Shown here: positions 1 through 9,837 of the stretch, in pieces
Numbering within the stretch: position 1 is the stretch's first letter
How the letters are laid out: each line of letters opens with the position of its first letter
Assembly (NCBI RefSeq): GCF_007741535.1
Contig: NZ_CP036525.1
Coordinates: forward strand, 1,302,001 to 1,366,000
Source: Rubripirellula lacrimiformis
GTDB lineage: Bacteria > Planctomycetota > Planctomycetia > Pirellulales > Pirellulaceae
Direction: 5' to 3'
Length of the DNA: 64,000 nucleotides
Notes under the pieces: generated by a model
Seen by the model: the letters and a program-made list of their open reading frames with translations, nothing else
Databases searched by the model: none
Told to the model about the DNA's origin: nothing
Translations under genes and position numbers: made by a program

Positions 1-1126
1 GATCGTCTTTGGCCAGGATTTCGTACTGTCCAGCCGCCGCCTTGGTATCGCCCAACGAAACCAGTACGTCCACCAACGCCAATCGCACATCGGCATCCTC
101 GGGCGCTTTCGCGGCCGCCAACAGCAACGTTTCTTTGGCTTCGTCCAGACGCCCGGCCGAAACCAGGATTCGGCCCAATCGAGTTTGCATTGCCAGGTTG
201 TCCGACGAATCAGCCAAGCGACTTTGGTAGTAGTCGGCAAGCGCGTCGTAGTCGCCCGACTTTAGGAACCCGTCTTCGATTCGATTGCGGACGTCTGTGT
301 ACAACCAACTTCCCGGACGCAGTCGAGCCAAGATGACTTCCAGGTCTTCGGTGGCCTGATCGGACTGGCCCAAACGACGCCTCATTTCTGCCGCTTCGAC
401 AGCGAACGAAATTTTGTCCTCTTCGTCTTTGGCTGATTTCGATAACGCAACGAATCGCTGCAGGGCCTCTTCGAGGTTTCCCTCTTCGGCCTGAGTCCGT
501 GCGATCTGGCCTCCGACACGTCCGTCGCCTGGGAACATGGATTCCAATTGCGTCCACACGGCCAACGCTTTTTCGTTCTGGCCGGCGCGGCCGTAGATCC
601 GCCCTAGTTCGGTAAAGATTGGCACTGCTTCGTTTCGCGCCGGGCCGCGATCGATCGCCCTCTGCATCGCTGCGGCGGCTTTTTCGGTTTCCCCAATCGC
701 CAACAACGATTTGCCCAAATAGAAACTGCAGGCTGCGTCCTTCGGCAATCGTGTTTCGGCCGTCGCCAACGCTTCGGCTGCTAACGCGGACTTGCCTCGC
801 TGTGCCTGAATCAGGCCTCGGATCATCGTTTTCTGACCCGCCGAATCTGCATCCGGTGGAACCGTCAGCGATTCGATCAAGTCGTCCAGCGACCCGTTTT
901 GGACATGGAAACCGTACACGCGATCCAGTGCAGTCCCCGGGCGTGGCCGCCTCATCAAGACCTGCAGGAAACGATCGGCAGTGATCTGTTCCTTGCTGGA
1001 TTCTGTACTGGATCCTGTGGGGGCTTGCGCGATGATGGGATCGCCGATCACGGATATGGAGACGCCCATGAACAAGGCGAAGCCCAAGCGGAAACCTGCG
1101 GTCAAAACACGGCGGGTATCTGTCAC
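1..1126 (-). CDS. Secreted TPR-repeat protein (C-terminus beyond window edge)
   Basis: The minus-strand frame is open from a GTG at 1126 to the window edge, giving about 375 codons with no stop, so the C-terminus is missing. The GTG is preceded by gcagagg at a 5-nt spacing, which decides this start. The product begins MTDTRRVLTAGFRLGFALFM and has a hydrophobic stretch ending in an Ala-x-Ala-like site (about residues 10-36), so it is probably exported. The rest is helical and shows degenerate tetratricopeptide repeats such as FYLGKSLLAIGETEKAAAA and ALVDVLVSLGDTKAAAGQY. TPR proteins are protein-interaction scaffolds; no catalytic motif is visible and no specific role can be given. It is followed upstream by a separate minus-strand gene 167 bp away. 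Confidence 0.8.
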   Translation of the reverse strand, partial: MTDTRRVLTAGFRLGFALFMGVSISVIGDPIIAQAPTGSSTESSKEQITADRFLQVLMRRPRPGTALDRVYGFHVQNGSLDDLIESLTVPPDADSAGQKTMIRGLIQAQRGKSALAAEALATAETRLPKDAACSFYLGKSLLAIGETEKAAAAMQRAIDRGPARNEAVPIFTELGRIYGRAGQNEKALAVWTQLESMFPGDGRVGGQIARTQAEEGNLEEALQRFVALSKSAKDEEDKISFAVEAAEMRRRLGQSDQATEDLEVILARLRPGSWLYTDVRNRIEDGFLKSGDYDALADYYQSRLADSSDNLAMQTRLGRILVSAGRLDEAKETLLLAAAKAPEDADVRLALVDVLVSLGDTKAAAGQYEILAKDD

Positions 1127-1292
1127 GGGAACCTCTGCGTCGATGAGGATGCCGAATCGAAAGAAATCGATTGGCAAATCGGAAAAGCGGTAGCGACCAC
1201 CAATCTTAGCGGACCAGGACCGGCCGGGGGGGGAAGCGAAAACCAATCCTCGGAATCCGGCCTGAATCGCGTCCCGATTCACCGATGTGCTA

Positions 1293-2699
1293 TCAATCGG
1301 TCATCGAATCGAGCGCCGCCATCATGCCCTTCCAAACCTGGCCGACGTGTTCCGGTGTGGTTCGCCAATTGGTAACGGAGATGCGAATCGCGGGGGTGGC
1401 GAAGTATTCGGTCGGTGTCATGTAAAGCTGTCCGCCCGCCTGAACGCGATGCAAATACTGCTGGACTTGCCTGTGTGTCGTCGGTTGACCTGCCAGCGTG
1501 AAGACGATGCCGTTCATCCGAACTGGGGCTAACAATTGGAATTCGTCCGCTTCGTCGATCCGCTGACCGATCTGTTTGGCGATTTGACAATTCCGCAGCA
1601 CGATCTCTTGATATCCCTGACGTCCGTACGCCATCAACGTGAACCATGCTGGCAACGCGCGAAATCGTCGAGAGTTTTCAGGGGTCAGGTTTACGAAATT
1701 CGTCGGTGTCGGATCGGATTCCAAATAGGCCGCCGAGTTTTGGAAAACTTCAAGTTGCAGTCTCAGGTGACGGGTGAACACCATCGCCGAGTCGTACGGC
1801 ACGTTCAGCCATTTGTGCGCGTCGATGGTGATGGAATCGGCTCGGTCCATCCCTGCTACCAACGATTGTGTTTCGGGGACACATGCGGCGAAGCCACCGA
1901 AGGCAGCGTCGACGTGAAACCAAGCGGTGAATTCTTTGCAAAGATCCGCCAACGTATTCAAGTCGTCGTAGTCGACGCTGTTGACGGTCCCCGCGTTGCC
2001 GACCACCAAGCAGGCTTCGCCCGAACCCCGGATTTCGATCAAACGTTTTCGCATCGCCTCCACGTCAACAGCCTCTCGACCGGGAAGCGTAGCGATGCGT
2101 TCCAGATTGTCGCGTCCGATTCCCAGCATCGCCAGCGCCTTGGACACGCTTGAATGAGGTGTGCCGCACAGCACTCGGACCGGGGGCAGCCCCGACAATC
2201 CTGCTTGCGCGATGTCGACACCGTGTTTGCGGCCAACCCATTGCCGCCCGGTCGCCAGTCCAACAAAGTTCGCCATCGTGGCGCCGGATACAAAAACGCC
2301 GCTGTGATCCTCGGAAAGACCAAATAGTTGGCGCAGCATGTGGATCGCGGCGAGCTCGATCTGCGGTGCGATCGAATCGTTGGAACCGGTCGCATTCTGG
2401 TCATAGACAGCGGTCAGCCAGTCACCGGCTAAGCTGGCCGGGGTTGCGCCGCCGGTCACCAGACCGAAATAGTGAGGCCCCGCCGAACCGCTGATCCAAT
2501 CGGCGTACTTGGATCGAAAAAGATCCAACGTTTGGCTCGCGCCGATGCCATCATCCGGCAGCGTTTCAGGCACCATTGCCGGCGGCACGACCGCCGCTGG
2601 CCGGTCGCCGTCAGCACCCAAAAAACGTACTCCATCATCCAGTACGCTCGCTAGGATTTCGGCGATGTGTTGTTGATCGGATCGAAGTTGTTCGTACAT
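1293..2699 (-). CDS. PLP-dependent group II amino-acid decarboxylase family protein
   Basis: The 468-residue product has the layout of group II pyridoxal-phosphate decarboxylases (aromatic-L-amino-acid, glutamate and related decarboxylases). The N-terminal segment contains PHYFGLVTGGATPASLAGDW. The PLP-stacking histidine lies in GTPHSSVSKA. The cofactor aspartate lies in WFHVDAAFGGFA, and the Schiff-base lysine is K296 in IDAHKWLNVPYD. The length fits the family. These enzymes remove the alpha-carboxyl of an amino acid in the cytoplasm; the substrate cannot be read from the sequence. The ATG at 2699 has no clear Shine-Dalgarno sequence. The gene diverges from moxR across a 274-bp gap that holds a palindromic element. 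It is probably monocistronic. Confidence 0.85.
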   Translation of the reverse strand: MYEQLRSDQQHIAEILASVLDDGVRFLGADGDRPAAVVPPAMVPETLPDDGIGASQTLDLFRSKYADWISGSAGPHYFGLVTGGATPASLAGDWLTAVYDQNATGSNDSIAPQIELAAIHMLRQLFGLSEDHSGVFVSGATMANFVGLATGRQWVGRKHGVDIAQAGLSGLPPVRVLCGTPHSSVSKALAMLGIGRDNLERIATLPGREAVDVEAMRKRLIEIRGSGEACLVVGNAGTVNSVDYDDLNTLADLCKEFTAWFHVDAAFGGFAACVPETQSLVAGMDRADSITIDAHKWLNVPYDSAMVFTRHLRLQLEVFQNSAAYLESDPTPTNFVNLTPENSRRFRALPAWFTLMAYGRQGYQEIVLRNCQIAKQIGQRIDEADEFQLLAPVRMNGIVFTLAGQPTTHRQVQQYLHRVQAGGQLYMTPTEYFATPAIRISVTNWRTTPEHVGQVWKGMMAALDSMTD

Positions 2700-2802
2700 C
2701 GGCGGTCTAAGAGGTTCACAAGGCGGCAGCGGGTCGGATCAACCAGGATGATACCCATCAACGCTGCGTTCGTAACGCATCCAAACGGCAATCCAACCCC
2801 AC

Positions 2803-2872
2803 GTAGGGCGGCCTTTCCAGGCCGTCACTGACCTCGCGTCCATCCACCAACGGCCTTTCCAGGCCGTTCTAC
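2803..2872. repeat. REP/BIME-like palindromic element
   Basis: Two copies of the near-perfect palindrome cggcctttccaggccg lie at 2809-2824 and 2851-2866, each a 6-8 bp stem with a 4-nt loop. They are separated by 26 bp and flanked by gtag at the left end (2803) and ctac at the right end (2872). The ends therefore form an inverted repeat of about 23 bp, and each arm is itself a hairpin. This is the layout of bacterial interspersed mosaic elements. It lies in the divergent gap between the decarboxylase and moxR. Confidence 0.7.
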
Positions 2873-2973
2873 GAATGAATCCCACTGGCCTGTTGGGATC
2901 TGATAGTCTTGGTGGGCCCCCCCCACGCAGCGATTGCTGCGACGATGCCAGCGTTCGAAACACCGGGAACATC

Positions 2974-3987
2974 ATGACTGAATCGATTGACAACGAATTG
3001 CGTGATCGGCTGGAACAATTTCGCGGTGACTTCGCGCGATTGCGCGATGAAGTGTCCAAGCGGATCGTCGGTCAGCAACCGATTGTTGACGGAGTCCTGA
3101 CTTCGTTGATCGCTGGCGGACACGTGTTGCTAGAGGGCGTTCCCGGGTTGGGGAAAACGTTGTTGGTACGAACCTTGTCGGAAGTTTTGGAGGCACCGTT
3201 TGGTCGAATCCAGTTCACTCCCGACCTGATGCCTGCCGACTTGATCGGTACCAATATTTTGGTTGAAACCCAGGATGGACGAAAAGAGTTTCAGTTCCAA
3301 CGAGGGCCCATTTTTGCCAACGTGGTGTTGGCGGATGAAATCAACCGTGCGACTCCCAAGACACAGTCCGCTCTGTTGGAAGCGATGCAGGAACACAGCG
3401 TCACGGTGGCTGGCGTTTCGCATCAGTTGGATGGCTTGTTTTTCGTGCTGGCCACGCAGAATCCGTTGGAAATGGAAGGCACCTATCCGCTGCCCGAGGC
3501 TCAGTTGGACCGATTCCTGATGAAATTGGTCGTGCCATTTCCGACGACGACCGAGATGGAATCGATCATGGATCGCACGACGGCCGGTGAAATCCCACCA
3601 CCGGATCGAATCATGTCGGCCGATCGAATTTTGGAATTGCGTCAGCTGTCCCGTCAGATACCGATTGCCGACGAAGTCCGACGTTATGCGATCCTGATGA
3701 TCATGGGGACTCACCCCACCCACGAAGCAGCGACCGACATGGTGCGCCGGTTCGTGCGTTACGGCAGCAGCCCACGTGGCGCGCAAGCTTTGATCTTATG
3801 TGCCAAGATCCGAGCGGTCCTGGATGGCCGGTATCACGTCGCCAAAGAAGACATCCGTGACATGGCGCACGCGACTTTGCGTCACCGCGTGATGCTGAAC
3901 TTTGAAGGTCAGGCCGAAGGGGTCAGCGTGGATGCGATCATCGACAACCTGGTCGAAAATGTCCGCGACGAAGCGTTGGTCGGCTGA
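2974..3987 (+). CDS. MoxR-family AAA+ ATPase
   Basis: The 337-residue product has Walker A GVPGLGKT at about residues 54-61, Walker B VVLADEINRATPKTQSALLE at about 115-134, and the MoxR signature LATQNPLEMEGTYPLPEAQ. MoxR ATPases act as chaperone-like remodelling factors, often on partners with VWA domains encoded next door. That is the arrangement here: a DUF58 protein and two VWA membrane proteins follow on the same strand. The ATG at 2974 starts MTESIDNELRDRLEQF. An in-frame upstream ATG at 2875 would add 33 residues unlike the family and would start just after the palindromic element, so it is not used. A 79-bp gap separates it from the DUF58 gene. Confidence 0.92.
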   Translation: MTESIDNELRDRLEQFRGDFARLRDEVSKRIVGQQPIVDGVLTSLIAGGHVLLEGVPGLGKTLLVRTLSEVLEAPFGRIQFTPDLMPADLIGTNILVETQDGRKEFQFQRGPIFANVVLADEINRATPKTQSALLEAMQEHSVTVAGVSHQLDGLFFVLATQNPLEMEGTYPLPEAQLDRFLMKLVVPFPTTTEMESIMDRTTAGEIPPPDRIMSADRILELRQLSRQIPIADEVRRYAILMIMGTHPTHEAATDMVRRFVRYGSSPRGAQALILCAKIRAVLDGRYHVAKEDIRDMAHATLRHRVMLNFEGQAEGVSVDAIIDNLVENVRDEALVG

Positions 3988-4066
3988 TCGGGTCGCCAGC
4001 CACAGATGGCCAGATGTGCGGGCGAGCGGCTTTCACTTTCAATCTTGATGGTGCGGATGGACAAGA

Positions 4067-4948
4067 ATGTTTGATTCGGAATTCCTGAAACAACTGGAAT
4101 ATTTGTCGTTGTTGTCCAAGCGGATGTTCAAGGGACAATTGTTGGCCCAGCGACGGACGATGCAAACCGGTGGCGGGATCGAGTTTGCCGACCACCGCGA
4201 GTACATCAGTGGCGATGATTTGCGCTACTTGGACTGGAACGTCTATGCGCGACACGGCGATCTGTTGCTGAAACGGTTTCAGGAAGAGGAGGATTTACAC
4301 GTTTACGTTCTGTTGGATGCGTCGGCCAGCATGGATCGAAGTGACGGTGACGGGGGCGTGAACAAGTTCATGTTGGCACGTCAAATAGCGGCCTCGTTGT
4401 CATACATCGCGCTGGCCGATTTGGATCGCGTTTCGATTCTGTCCTATGACGATCGGCTGCGGGCGACGATGCCACTGATGCGAGGCAAGAACCAAGTGTT
4501 AAGCCTGCTGCGTTTTTTGGAAGGGTTGCAGTGCGGTGGCAACCAAACCAATCTGCAGGGCGTGGTCGGTCAGTTCGTCGAACGAGCGCCACGTACCGGT
4601 TTGGCGATCGTGATCAGCGACTTGTATGACCAAAAAGGGTTTCGGGAAGGCATCGATCGACTTCGCTACGCCAGGTTCGAACCGCACGTGATCCAGATTC
4701 ACACGCCGGGCGAAGCGTCCCCCAGTTTTCTCGGTGACATGGAATTGGTTGATTGCGAAAGTGGCGTCGAAAAGAAGGTCACCGTTACCGAGCGGAAACT
4801 GCGTCAATACAAACAGTTGTTCGAAACGTTTCTGGCTGATATTGAAACGTATTGCCGAAACCATGGGCTCAGCCACACACGGGCGACCACCGACGTTCCC
4901 TTTGACGCGGTGTTGCTTCGAATGATGCGCAACGCGGCGGTGGGGTAA
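4067..4948 (+). CDS. DUF58 domain protein (MoxR partner)
   Basis: The 293-residue product carries the DUF58 core, with the family signature DDLRYLDWNVYARHGDLLLK followed by a VWA-like strand and a DASASM motif (about residues 85-90) that could form a metal-ion-dependent adhesion site. No membrane segment is seen, so it is probably a cytoplasmic or peripheral partner of MoxR. It ends 2 bp before the next gene's ATG at 4951, which indicates translational coupling. In known MoxR clusters this gene sits directly after moxR, as here. No substrate is known. Confidence 0.9.
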   Translation: MFDSEFLKQLEYLSLLSKRMFKGQLLAQRRTMQTGGGIEFADHREYISGDDLRYLDWNVYARHGDLLLKRFQEEEDLHVYVLLDASASMDRSDGDGGVNKFMLARQIAASLSYIALADLDRVSILSYDDRLRATMPLMRGKNQVLSLLRFLEGLQCGGNQTNLQGVVGQFVERAPRTGLAIVISDLYDQKGFREGIDRLRYARFEPHVIQIHTPGEASPSFLGDMELVDCESGVEKKVTVTERKLRQYKQLFETFLADIETYCRNHGLSHTRATTDVPFDAVLLRMMRNAAVG

Positions 4949-4950
4949 TC

Positions 4951-6915
4951 ATGCCGCTTGCTTCACCCGAACGAATGTGGTGGTTGTGGATCGCGATTCC
5001 AATCATCGGTTTCTATATTCTGAAGACGCGTTTGCGTCGTCGGTCAGTCGCCACGTTGCTGTTTTGGGACCAGTTGTTCGAAGAGAAACGACAGCGGTCG
5101 CTGTGGCAAAATCTGCGGCATTGGCTCTCGTTGTTGCTGCAGTTGGTCTTTGTGGCGCTGGTCGTATTGGCGTTGGCCGATCCGTTGTGGCGAAGCCAAG
5201 ATGATTCCGGGCACGAATGGATTTTGGTCGTCGACAATTCCGCCAGCATGCAGGCGATCGATCCCGAAACCGGCCAGACTCGATTGCAATTGGCAATCCA
5301 GCGTGCCATCGGGGTCGCACGTGGTCTGCGACCGGGAGAACAGATGGCGCTCGTCACCGCGGGCAGCAGTGTCCGCGTGTTGGTGGGGATGTCGGATTTT
5401 GCGCCGGCGATCGAAGACGCGCTTGCCAGCATCGATTCGACGGATGGACCGACGCGAGTTCGCGAGGCGATCGAAGCGGCACGGCGTCTGGCCGACGATG
5501 AACAACGTCGACAGATCGTCGTTTTTAGTGACCTGGGGATCAGTGATCGATCCAACATCGATCAGACGCCGGATGTTCGCTGGGAAGTCATCGGGGCGTC
5601 CCAGTCGAACGTTGCGATCACACGGTTCCAAGTTCGTCGGTCGACCGTCGATCCGATCGGCTATGCGTTGCTGGTCGAAGTCCAGAATCTGTCGGACGAA
5701 CCGATCCAGACACGGTTGACGTTGACCTTGAACGACGACCTTGTCGATGTGCTGCCGATCAAACTGGATGCCGACGGGCAGTGGCGCAGGACGATCGACG
5801 GTGCGTCACGCGTTGGAGGTGTGCTGAAAGCGGTGCTGGACGTTGACGATGGATTGGATGTCGACAACATGGCACATGCCATCGTCCCGGCGCGTCCGTT
5901 GGTTCCAGTCACTTTGGTAACGCAGGCGGATTCGCCATCCTTCTATTTGCGGACTGTGTTGGAATCGATTCCGTTGATCGAGTTGACCGTGATCGATGCG
6001 GCGCAAGGCATCGATTCAGCGGGGGGCGATGCAGGGGGCGATTTGGTTCCGGATGATACCAGCGGTCTGGTCGTGTATAGCGGAACGGTGCCCGGCCAAA
6101 TGCCGCCCTGCCCTGCCCTGTTCATCGCCACGGCAGACGGGCCCGCGTCGGCTTGGAAATTGGGGGATTCGATCGCGACACCCCTGGTGGCAAAACAGGA
6201 CAAGAATTCGCCTCTGCTGCGGCACGTGCAGCTGCAGAACGTCTTGTTGGCCGGGGGACGAGACATCGACGTGGACGAATCATTCGGGCAACCGACCACG
6301 CTGCTAGAAACCGCCGATGGGTCGCGCGTGTTGGTGTCCGTTGAACGACCGGAGGGCCGAGTCATTGTGTTGACGGCAAACCTGGACGATAGCGACTTGC
6401 CGCTGCGGATCGCGTTCCCGGTGATGATGACGAATGCGATGAACTGGTTCTTTCGGCAATCCGGTGATATGAATCCGGCATTGGGAACTGGTCAATTGAC
6501 GACCGTGCCCTGGGACAGAGATGACGAGTCCGTCGTGTTGATGTCCCCCGACGGCACGACGCGAAAGGTAACCGTGTCACGCCAAAACGCTTCCATCAGT
6601 CCCGTTGATCGAACCGGAATCTACGGTCTGTTCGTGCCTGAATCGATCCCGGACCCTGGCCCTGGGGAAACAAAATCGCCCGGGGTTCTGGCATCGCCCC
6701 AAGACCTGAAATCATCGGGGGTGGTGCAAGGGGATCTGTTGGCTGTGAACGTTTGCGATGCAGGCGAAAGCGATCTGCGAGTCGCCGATGTTGCTGTGCC
6801 CCAACAGGCGATGGTGTCGCATGGCGGCGCACCGGCGTGGTTTTATTTGTTGATGTTGGCGATTGGTTTGGTGATCGGCGAATGGGCGCTGTTCAATCGG
6901 AGAACGGTGGCATGA
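4951..6915 (+). CDS. BatA-like VWA-domain membrane protein
   Basis: The 654-residue product begins with the BatA N-terminal pattern: SPERMWWLWIAIPIIGFYIL as a first membrane segment, a basic stretch, then a second segment around residues 50-75. A VWA domain follows with a MIDAS-type DNSASM motif at about residues 93-98. A long beta-rich region ends in a C-terminal membrane segment WFYLLMLAIGLVIGEWALF. This matches aerotolerance-type BatA/VWA proteins, which are anchored in the inner membrane and expose the VWA domain. The stop overlaps the next start by 4 nt (ATGA at 6912), so the two are translated together. The function within the MoxR cluster is inferred from family and neighbours only. 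Confidence 0.85.
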   Translation: MPLASPERMWWLWIAIPIIGFYILKTRLRRRSVATLLFWDQLFEEKRQRSLWQNLRHWLSLLLQLVFVALVVLALADPLWRSQDDSGHEWILVVDNSASMQAIDPETGQTRLQLAIQRAIGVARGLRPGEQMALVTAGSSVRVLVGMSDFAPAIEDALASIDSTDGPTRVREAIEAARRLADDEQRRQIVVFSDLGISDRSNIDQTPDVRWEVIGASQSNVAITRFQVRRSTVDPIGYALLVEVQNLSDEPIQTRLTLTLNDDLVDVLPIKLDADGQWRRTIDGASRVGGVLKAVLDVDDGLDVDNMAHAIVPARPLVPVTLVTQADSPSFYLRTVLESIPLIELTVIDAAQGIDSAGGDAGGDLVPDDTSGLVVYSGTVPGQMPPCPALFIATADGPASAWKLGDSIATPLVAKQDKNSPLLRHVQLQNVLLAGGRDIDVDESFGQPTTLLETADGSRVLVSVERPEGRVIVLTANLDDSDLPLRIAFPVMMTNAMNWFFRQSGDMNPALGTGQLTTVPWDRDDESVVLMSPDGTTRKVTVSRQNASISPVDRTGIYGLFVPESIPDPGPGETKSPGVLASPQDLKSSGVVQGDLLAVNVCDAGESDLRVADVAVPQQAMVSHGGAPAWFYLLMLAIGLVIGEWALFNRRTVA

Positions 6916-9629
6916 GCGTGTTGCAATGGACACAGCCGCAGTGGGCTTGGCTTTGGATCCCCGCGATCATCTGGTTGGTCGGATTTCACCTGCGCACCCT
7001 CAGCGACTTTTCGCCTCGTCAGCGAATGGTGTCGCTGTTGATTCGAATCGTTGTTGTGACACTGTTGATCGCAGCGATTTGTGGTCCGGTGTGGTTGCGC
7101 CAAACCGATCGCAAGATGATCGTGTTCGCGGTCGACCAGAGCGAAAGCATCGACCAGGCCGCACGCGACGCAGCCAATCGGTTTCTGGAACAGGCCGCCG
7201 AACAGGCCGATGCGGACGGCGCCGATGTGCGGTTCCTGGCGTTTGACCGCACGCCTGGTCGATTGCAGTCGCAGTGGACACCGGAGGATACCAGCGAAGA
7301 TTCCGAGCCAACCGCGGGCGACGATTCCATCGCTGTGGACGTTGCTGACGATCCGGACGCTGCTGACGATCCGGATGTTGATGCCGCTTCGCCGACGGAT
7401 GCCGAGTCCGCGCAGATCCCGTCGGAAGATGCGCCAGCAACGCCAGCGAACGTTGACCCACCGGGGGCCGATTCAACGAAACGACTGGGGACGGACCTTG
7501 CCGCTGCGATTCGCACCGCGGTGGCGTCGATTCCACCATCGCGAGTGCCGCGAATCGTATTGCTAAGCGATGGGAACGCGACCAATGGTGGCGACGCCTT
7601 GGCCGCCGCCGATTCCGGGGTGCCTATTTGGACGGTGCCACTTCCGGTCCGAAGTGACCCCGAAGTCCAGATGGCTGGGGTCGAAGCTCCGACGCAAGTC
7701 CGCCAGGGGCAGCCGTTCTTTGTCGAAGTGATCGTCAATAGCAATCGCGAAACCGAGGGGCACGTCGACCTGTACCGTGGCGATATCCAGATCGGAGATG
7801 CCGATTCGCCGAAGGTCAAAATCAAGAAGGGAGAGAACCGGTTTCGATTTCAGCAGACAGTGTTGGGGCAGCGTCAGGAAACGTTTGCGGCGCGGTTGCG
7901 GCAGTTCGACGACACGTTGCTAGACAACAACGAAGCGTCCACGATTGTTTATGCCAGCGGAAAGCCGCGTGTGCTGTTGATTGACATCGATCCCGACGAA
8001 ACCGATTCGCTGCGGTGGGCGCTGGACGAACAAGCGATCGATGTCGACGTTCGTCCGCCCGAGGGGATTCCCAGCCAATTATCAGAGCTGCAGGGATACG
8101 AATGTTTGATCCTGTCCAACGTGCCTGCCACGGCGATGACGATGCGGCAAATGGATTTGATCCGAATCTACGTCCAGGACTTGGGCGGTGGATTGATCAT
8201 GTTGGGCGGCGACCAATCGTTCGGATTGGGCGGTTACTACCGAACCCAGATCGAAGAAATTTTGCCCGTTCGAAGTAACTTTGAAAAGGAACGCGAAAAG
8301 CCTTCGTTGGCGATGATGCTGGTGATCGATAAAAGTGGTTCGATGGGCGGCCAGAAGATCGAACTGGCCAAGGATGCTGCCCAGGCGGCTGTCGAACTGT
8401 TGGGCCCCAAAGATTCGTTGGGGGTGATCGCGTTTGACGGTGGATCGTATACCATTTCTGAACTGCGTTCGGTTTCGGATCGTGGTGCGATCACGGACGC
8501 GATTTCAACGATCGAAGCATCCGGCGGGACAAACATGTATCCCGCGATGATCGATGCCTACGACGCGTTGGTCGCCGCGACGGCAAAGTTAAAGCATGTG
8601 ATCTTGATGACCGACGGTGTGTCGACGCCCGGCGACTTTCAAGGGGCGGCACAGGACATGTCGTCATCGCGAATCACATTGTCTACGGTGGCGCTTGGCC
8701 AGGGATCCAGCGAAGACCTATTGGAAGAATTGGCTCAGATCGGCGGCGGACGATACTATTTTTGTGATGACCCACAATCGGTGCCACAGGTGTTCGCCAA
8801 AGAAACGGTCGAAGCCAGCAAGTCGGCGATCAACGAACTGCCGTTCTTGCCACAATTGGTTCGGCCAACATCTGTCTTGGATGGAATCGAGTGGGATCTG
8901 TCGCCGTTGTTGCTGGGGTATGTCGTGACGCGGCCCAAGCCAACGGCCGAATTTATTTTGGCTAGCGAATCGGGAGACCCGTTGTTGGTGTGGTGGAGGT
9001 ACGGTTTGGGGATGTCGGTCGCATTCACCAGCGATGCCAAGAATCGTTGGGCGGGCGAATGGTTGTCGTGGCCCGACTTTGGAACGTTTTGGGCACAGAT
9101 CATCCGGCATGCGATGCGGAAAGACGATAACCGTGGGGTGTTTGTCGAAGTCCAGCGCGACGGTGATCGCACACGGATCGTCATGGACGCGATCGACGAC
9201 AATGGCCGATTCATCGACGAAGCCGAATCGCGTCTGACCGTGATCGATCCGCGTTTGAAGAATGAAAAAATCGCGATGCAACAGACCGCCCCGGGCCGAT
9301 TCGAAGCCGCGGTCGAAACGCCTCGCCGCGGTGCATACCATTTCGACATTGCTCAGAACCGCAGCGATGGGACGACCCAGCGGAGTTCTCGTGGTGTGAC
9401 AATCGGCTACCCAGACGAACTTCGATTGTTGCCGCTGGGGGAACCGGCGCTGCGTCAGATTGCGGCGGTCAGCGGCGGATATTACGACCGACCGGCCTCT
9501 GCGGTGACCGAGGACGATGAACGGACGGCTCGCGATCCCGTGCCCATGTGGCCATGGTTGTTGATGGCTGGGCTTGCCATCTTTGTCGCCGATGTGGCGT
9601 TTCGGCGAATCGAAATCGGCAACCGATAG
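6912..9629 (+). CDS. Double-VWA membrane protein with glutamine-amidotransferase-like insert
   Basis: The 905-residue product starts at an ATG overlapping the preceding stop. Two N-terminal membrane segments (about residues 13-28 and 38-60) precede a first VWA domain with the MIDAS-like DQSES at about residues 72-76. A strongly acidic Asp/Ala/Pro-rich stretch (about 120-190) follows. Near residues 355-445 a class-I-glutamine-amidotransferase-like fold is suggested by GYECLILSNVPATAMT and GGGLIMLGGDQSFGLGGYY. A second VWA with the complete MIDAS DKSGSM begins at residue 473. A final membrane segment precedes the C-terminus (PMWPWLLMAGLAIFVADVAF). No amidotransferase catalytic cysteine is evident, so this part is probably structural. 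It likely works with the BatA-like neighbour under MoxR. Confidence 0.82.
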   Translation: MSVLQWTQPQWAWLWIPAIIWLVGFHLRTLSDFSPRQRMVSLLIRIVVVTLLIAAICGPVWLRQTDRKMIVFAVDQSESIDQAARDAANRFLEQAAEQADADGADVRFLAFDRTPGRLQSQWTPEDTSEDSEPTAGDDSIAVDVADDPDAADDPDVDAASPTDAESAQIPSEDAPATPANVDPPGADSTKRLGTDLAAAIRTAVASIPPSRVPRIVLLSDGNATNGGDALAAADSGVPIWTVPLPVRSDPEVQMAGVEAPTQVRQGQPFFVEVIVNSNRETEGHVDLYRGDIQIGDADSPKVKIKKGENRFRFQQTVLGQRQETFAARLRQFDDTLLDNNEASTIVYASGKPRVLLIDIDPDETDSLRWALDEQAIDVDVRPPEGIPSQLSELQGYECLILSNVPATAMTMRQMDLIRIYVQDLGGGLIMLGGDQSFGLGGYYRTQIEEILPVRSNFEKEREKPSLAMMLVIDKSGSMGGQKIELAKDAAQAAVELLGPKDSLGVIAFDGGSYTISELRSVSDRGAITDAISTIEASGGTNMYPAMIDAYDALVAATAKLKHVILMTDGVSTPGDFQGAAQDMSSSRITLSTVALGQGSSEDLLEELAQIGGGRYYFCDDPQSVPQVFAKETVEASKSAINELPFLPQLVRPTSVLDGIEWDLSPLLLGYVVTRPKPTAEFILASESGDPLLVWWRYGLGMSVAFTSDAKNRWAGEWLSWPDFGTFWAQIIRHAMRKDDNRGVFVEVQRDGDRTRIVMDAIDDNGRFIDEAESRLTVIDPRLKNEKIAMQQTAPGRFEAAVETPRRGAYHFDIAQNRSDGTTQRSSRGVTIGYPDELRLLPLGEPALRQIAAVSGGYYDRPASAVTEDDERTARDPVPMWPWLLMAGLAIFVADVAFRRIEIGNR

Positions 9630-9837
9630 GCAAAACGCACCCCGGGCAGGCGTTATGTCGGCGTGCGTCTCGGCGAAGTTCAACGCCGATTCACGGGCGC
9701 CGATTCGGTGCCCGTGAACTGGGGGATGAACGGCGAAAAATGATTTGGCCCGATTTTTCGTCTAGAAGGTGGCTGCCTTATACCCCTAGAATGGCTGTGT
9801 CCGTCCATCTCTTCCGCTTCCACTGTTTGCGAAACGT

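Noticed and set aside
2875-2973. Longer N-terminus for MoxR from ATG 2875
   Set aside because: The extra 33 residues are unlike the family, and the ATG lies just past the palindromic element. ATG 2974 gives the expected MoxR length.
7330-7385. Direct repeat gctgacgatccgga in the double-VWA gene
   Set aside because: It encodes an acidic Asp/Ala linker and is explained by low-complexity coding sequence.
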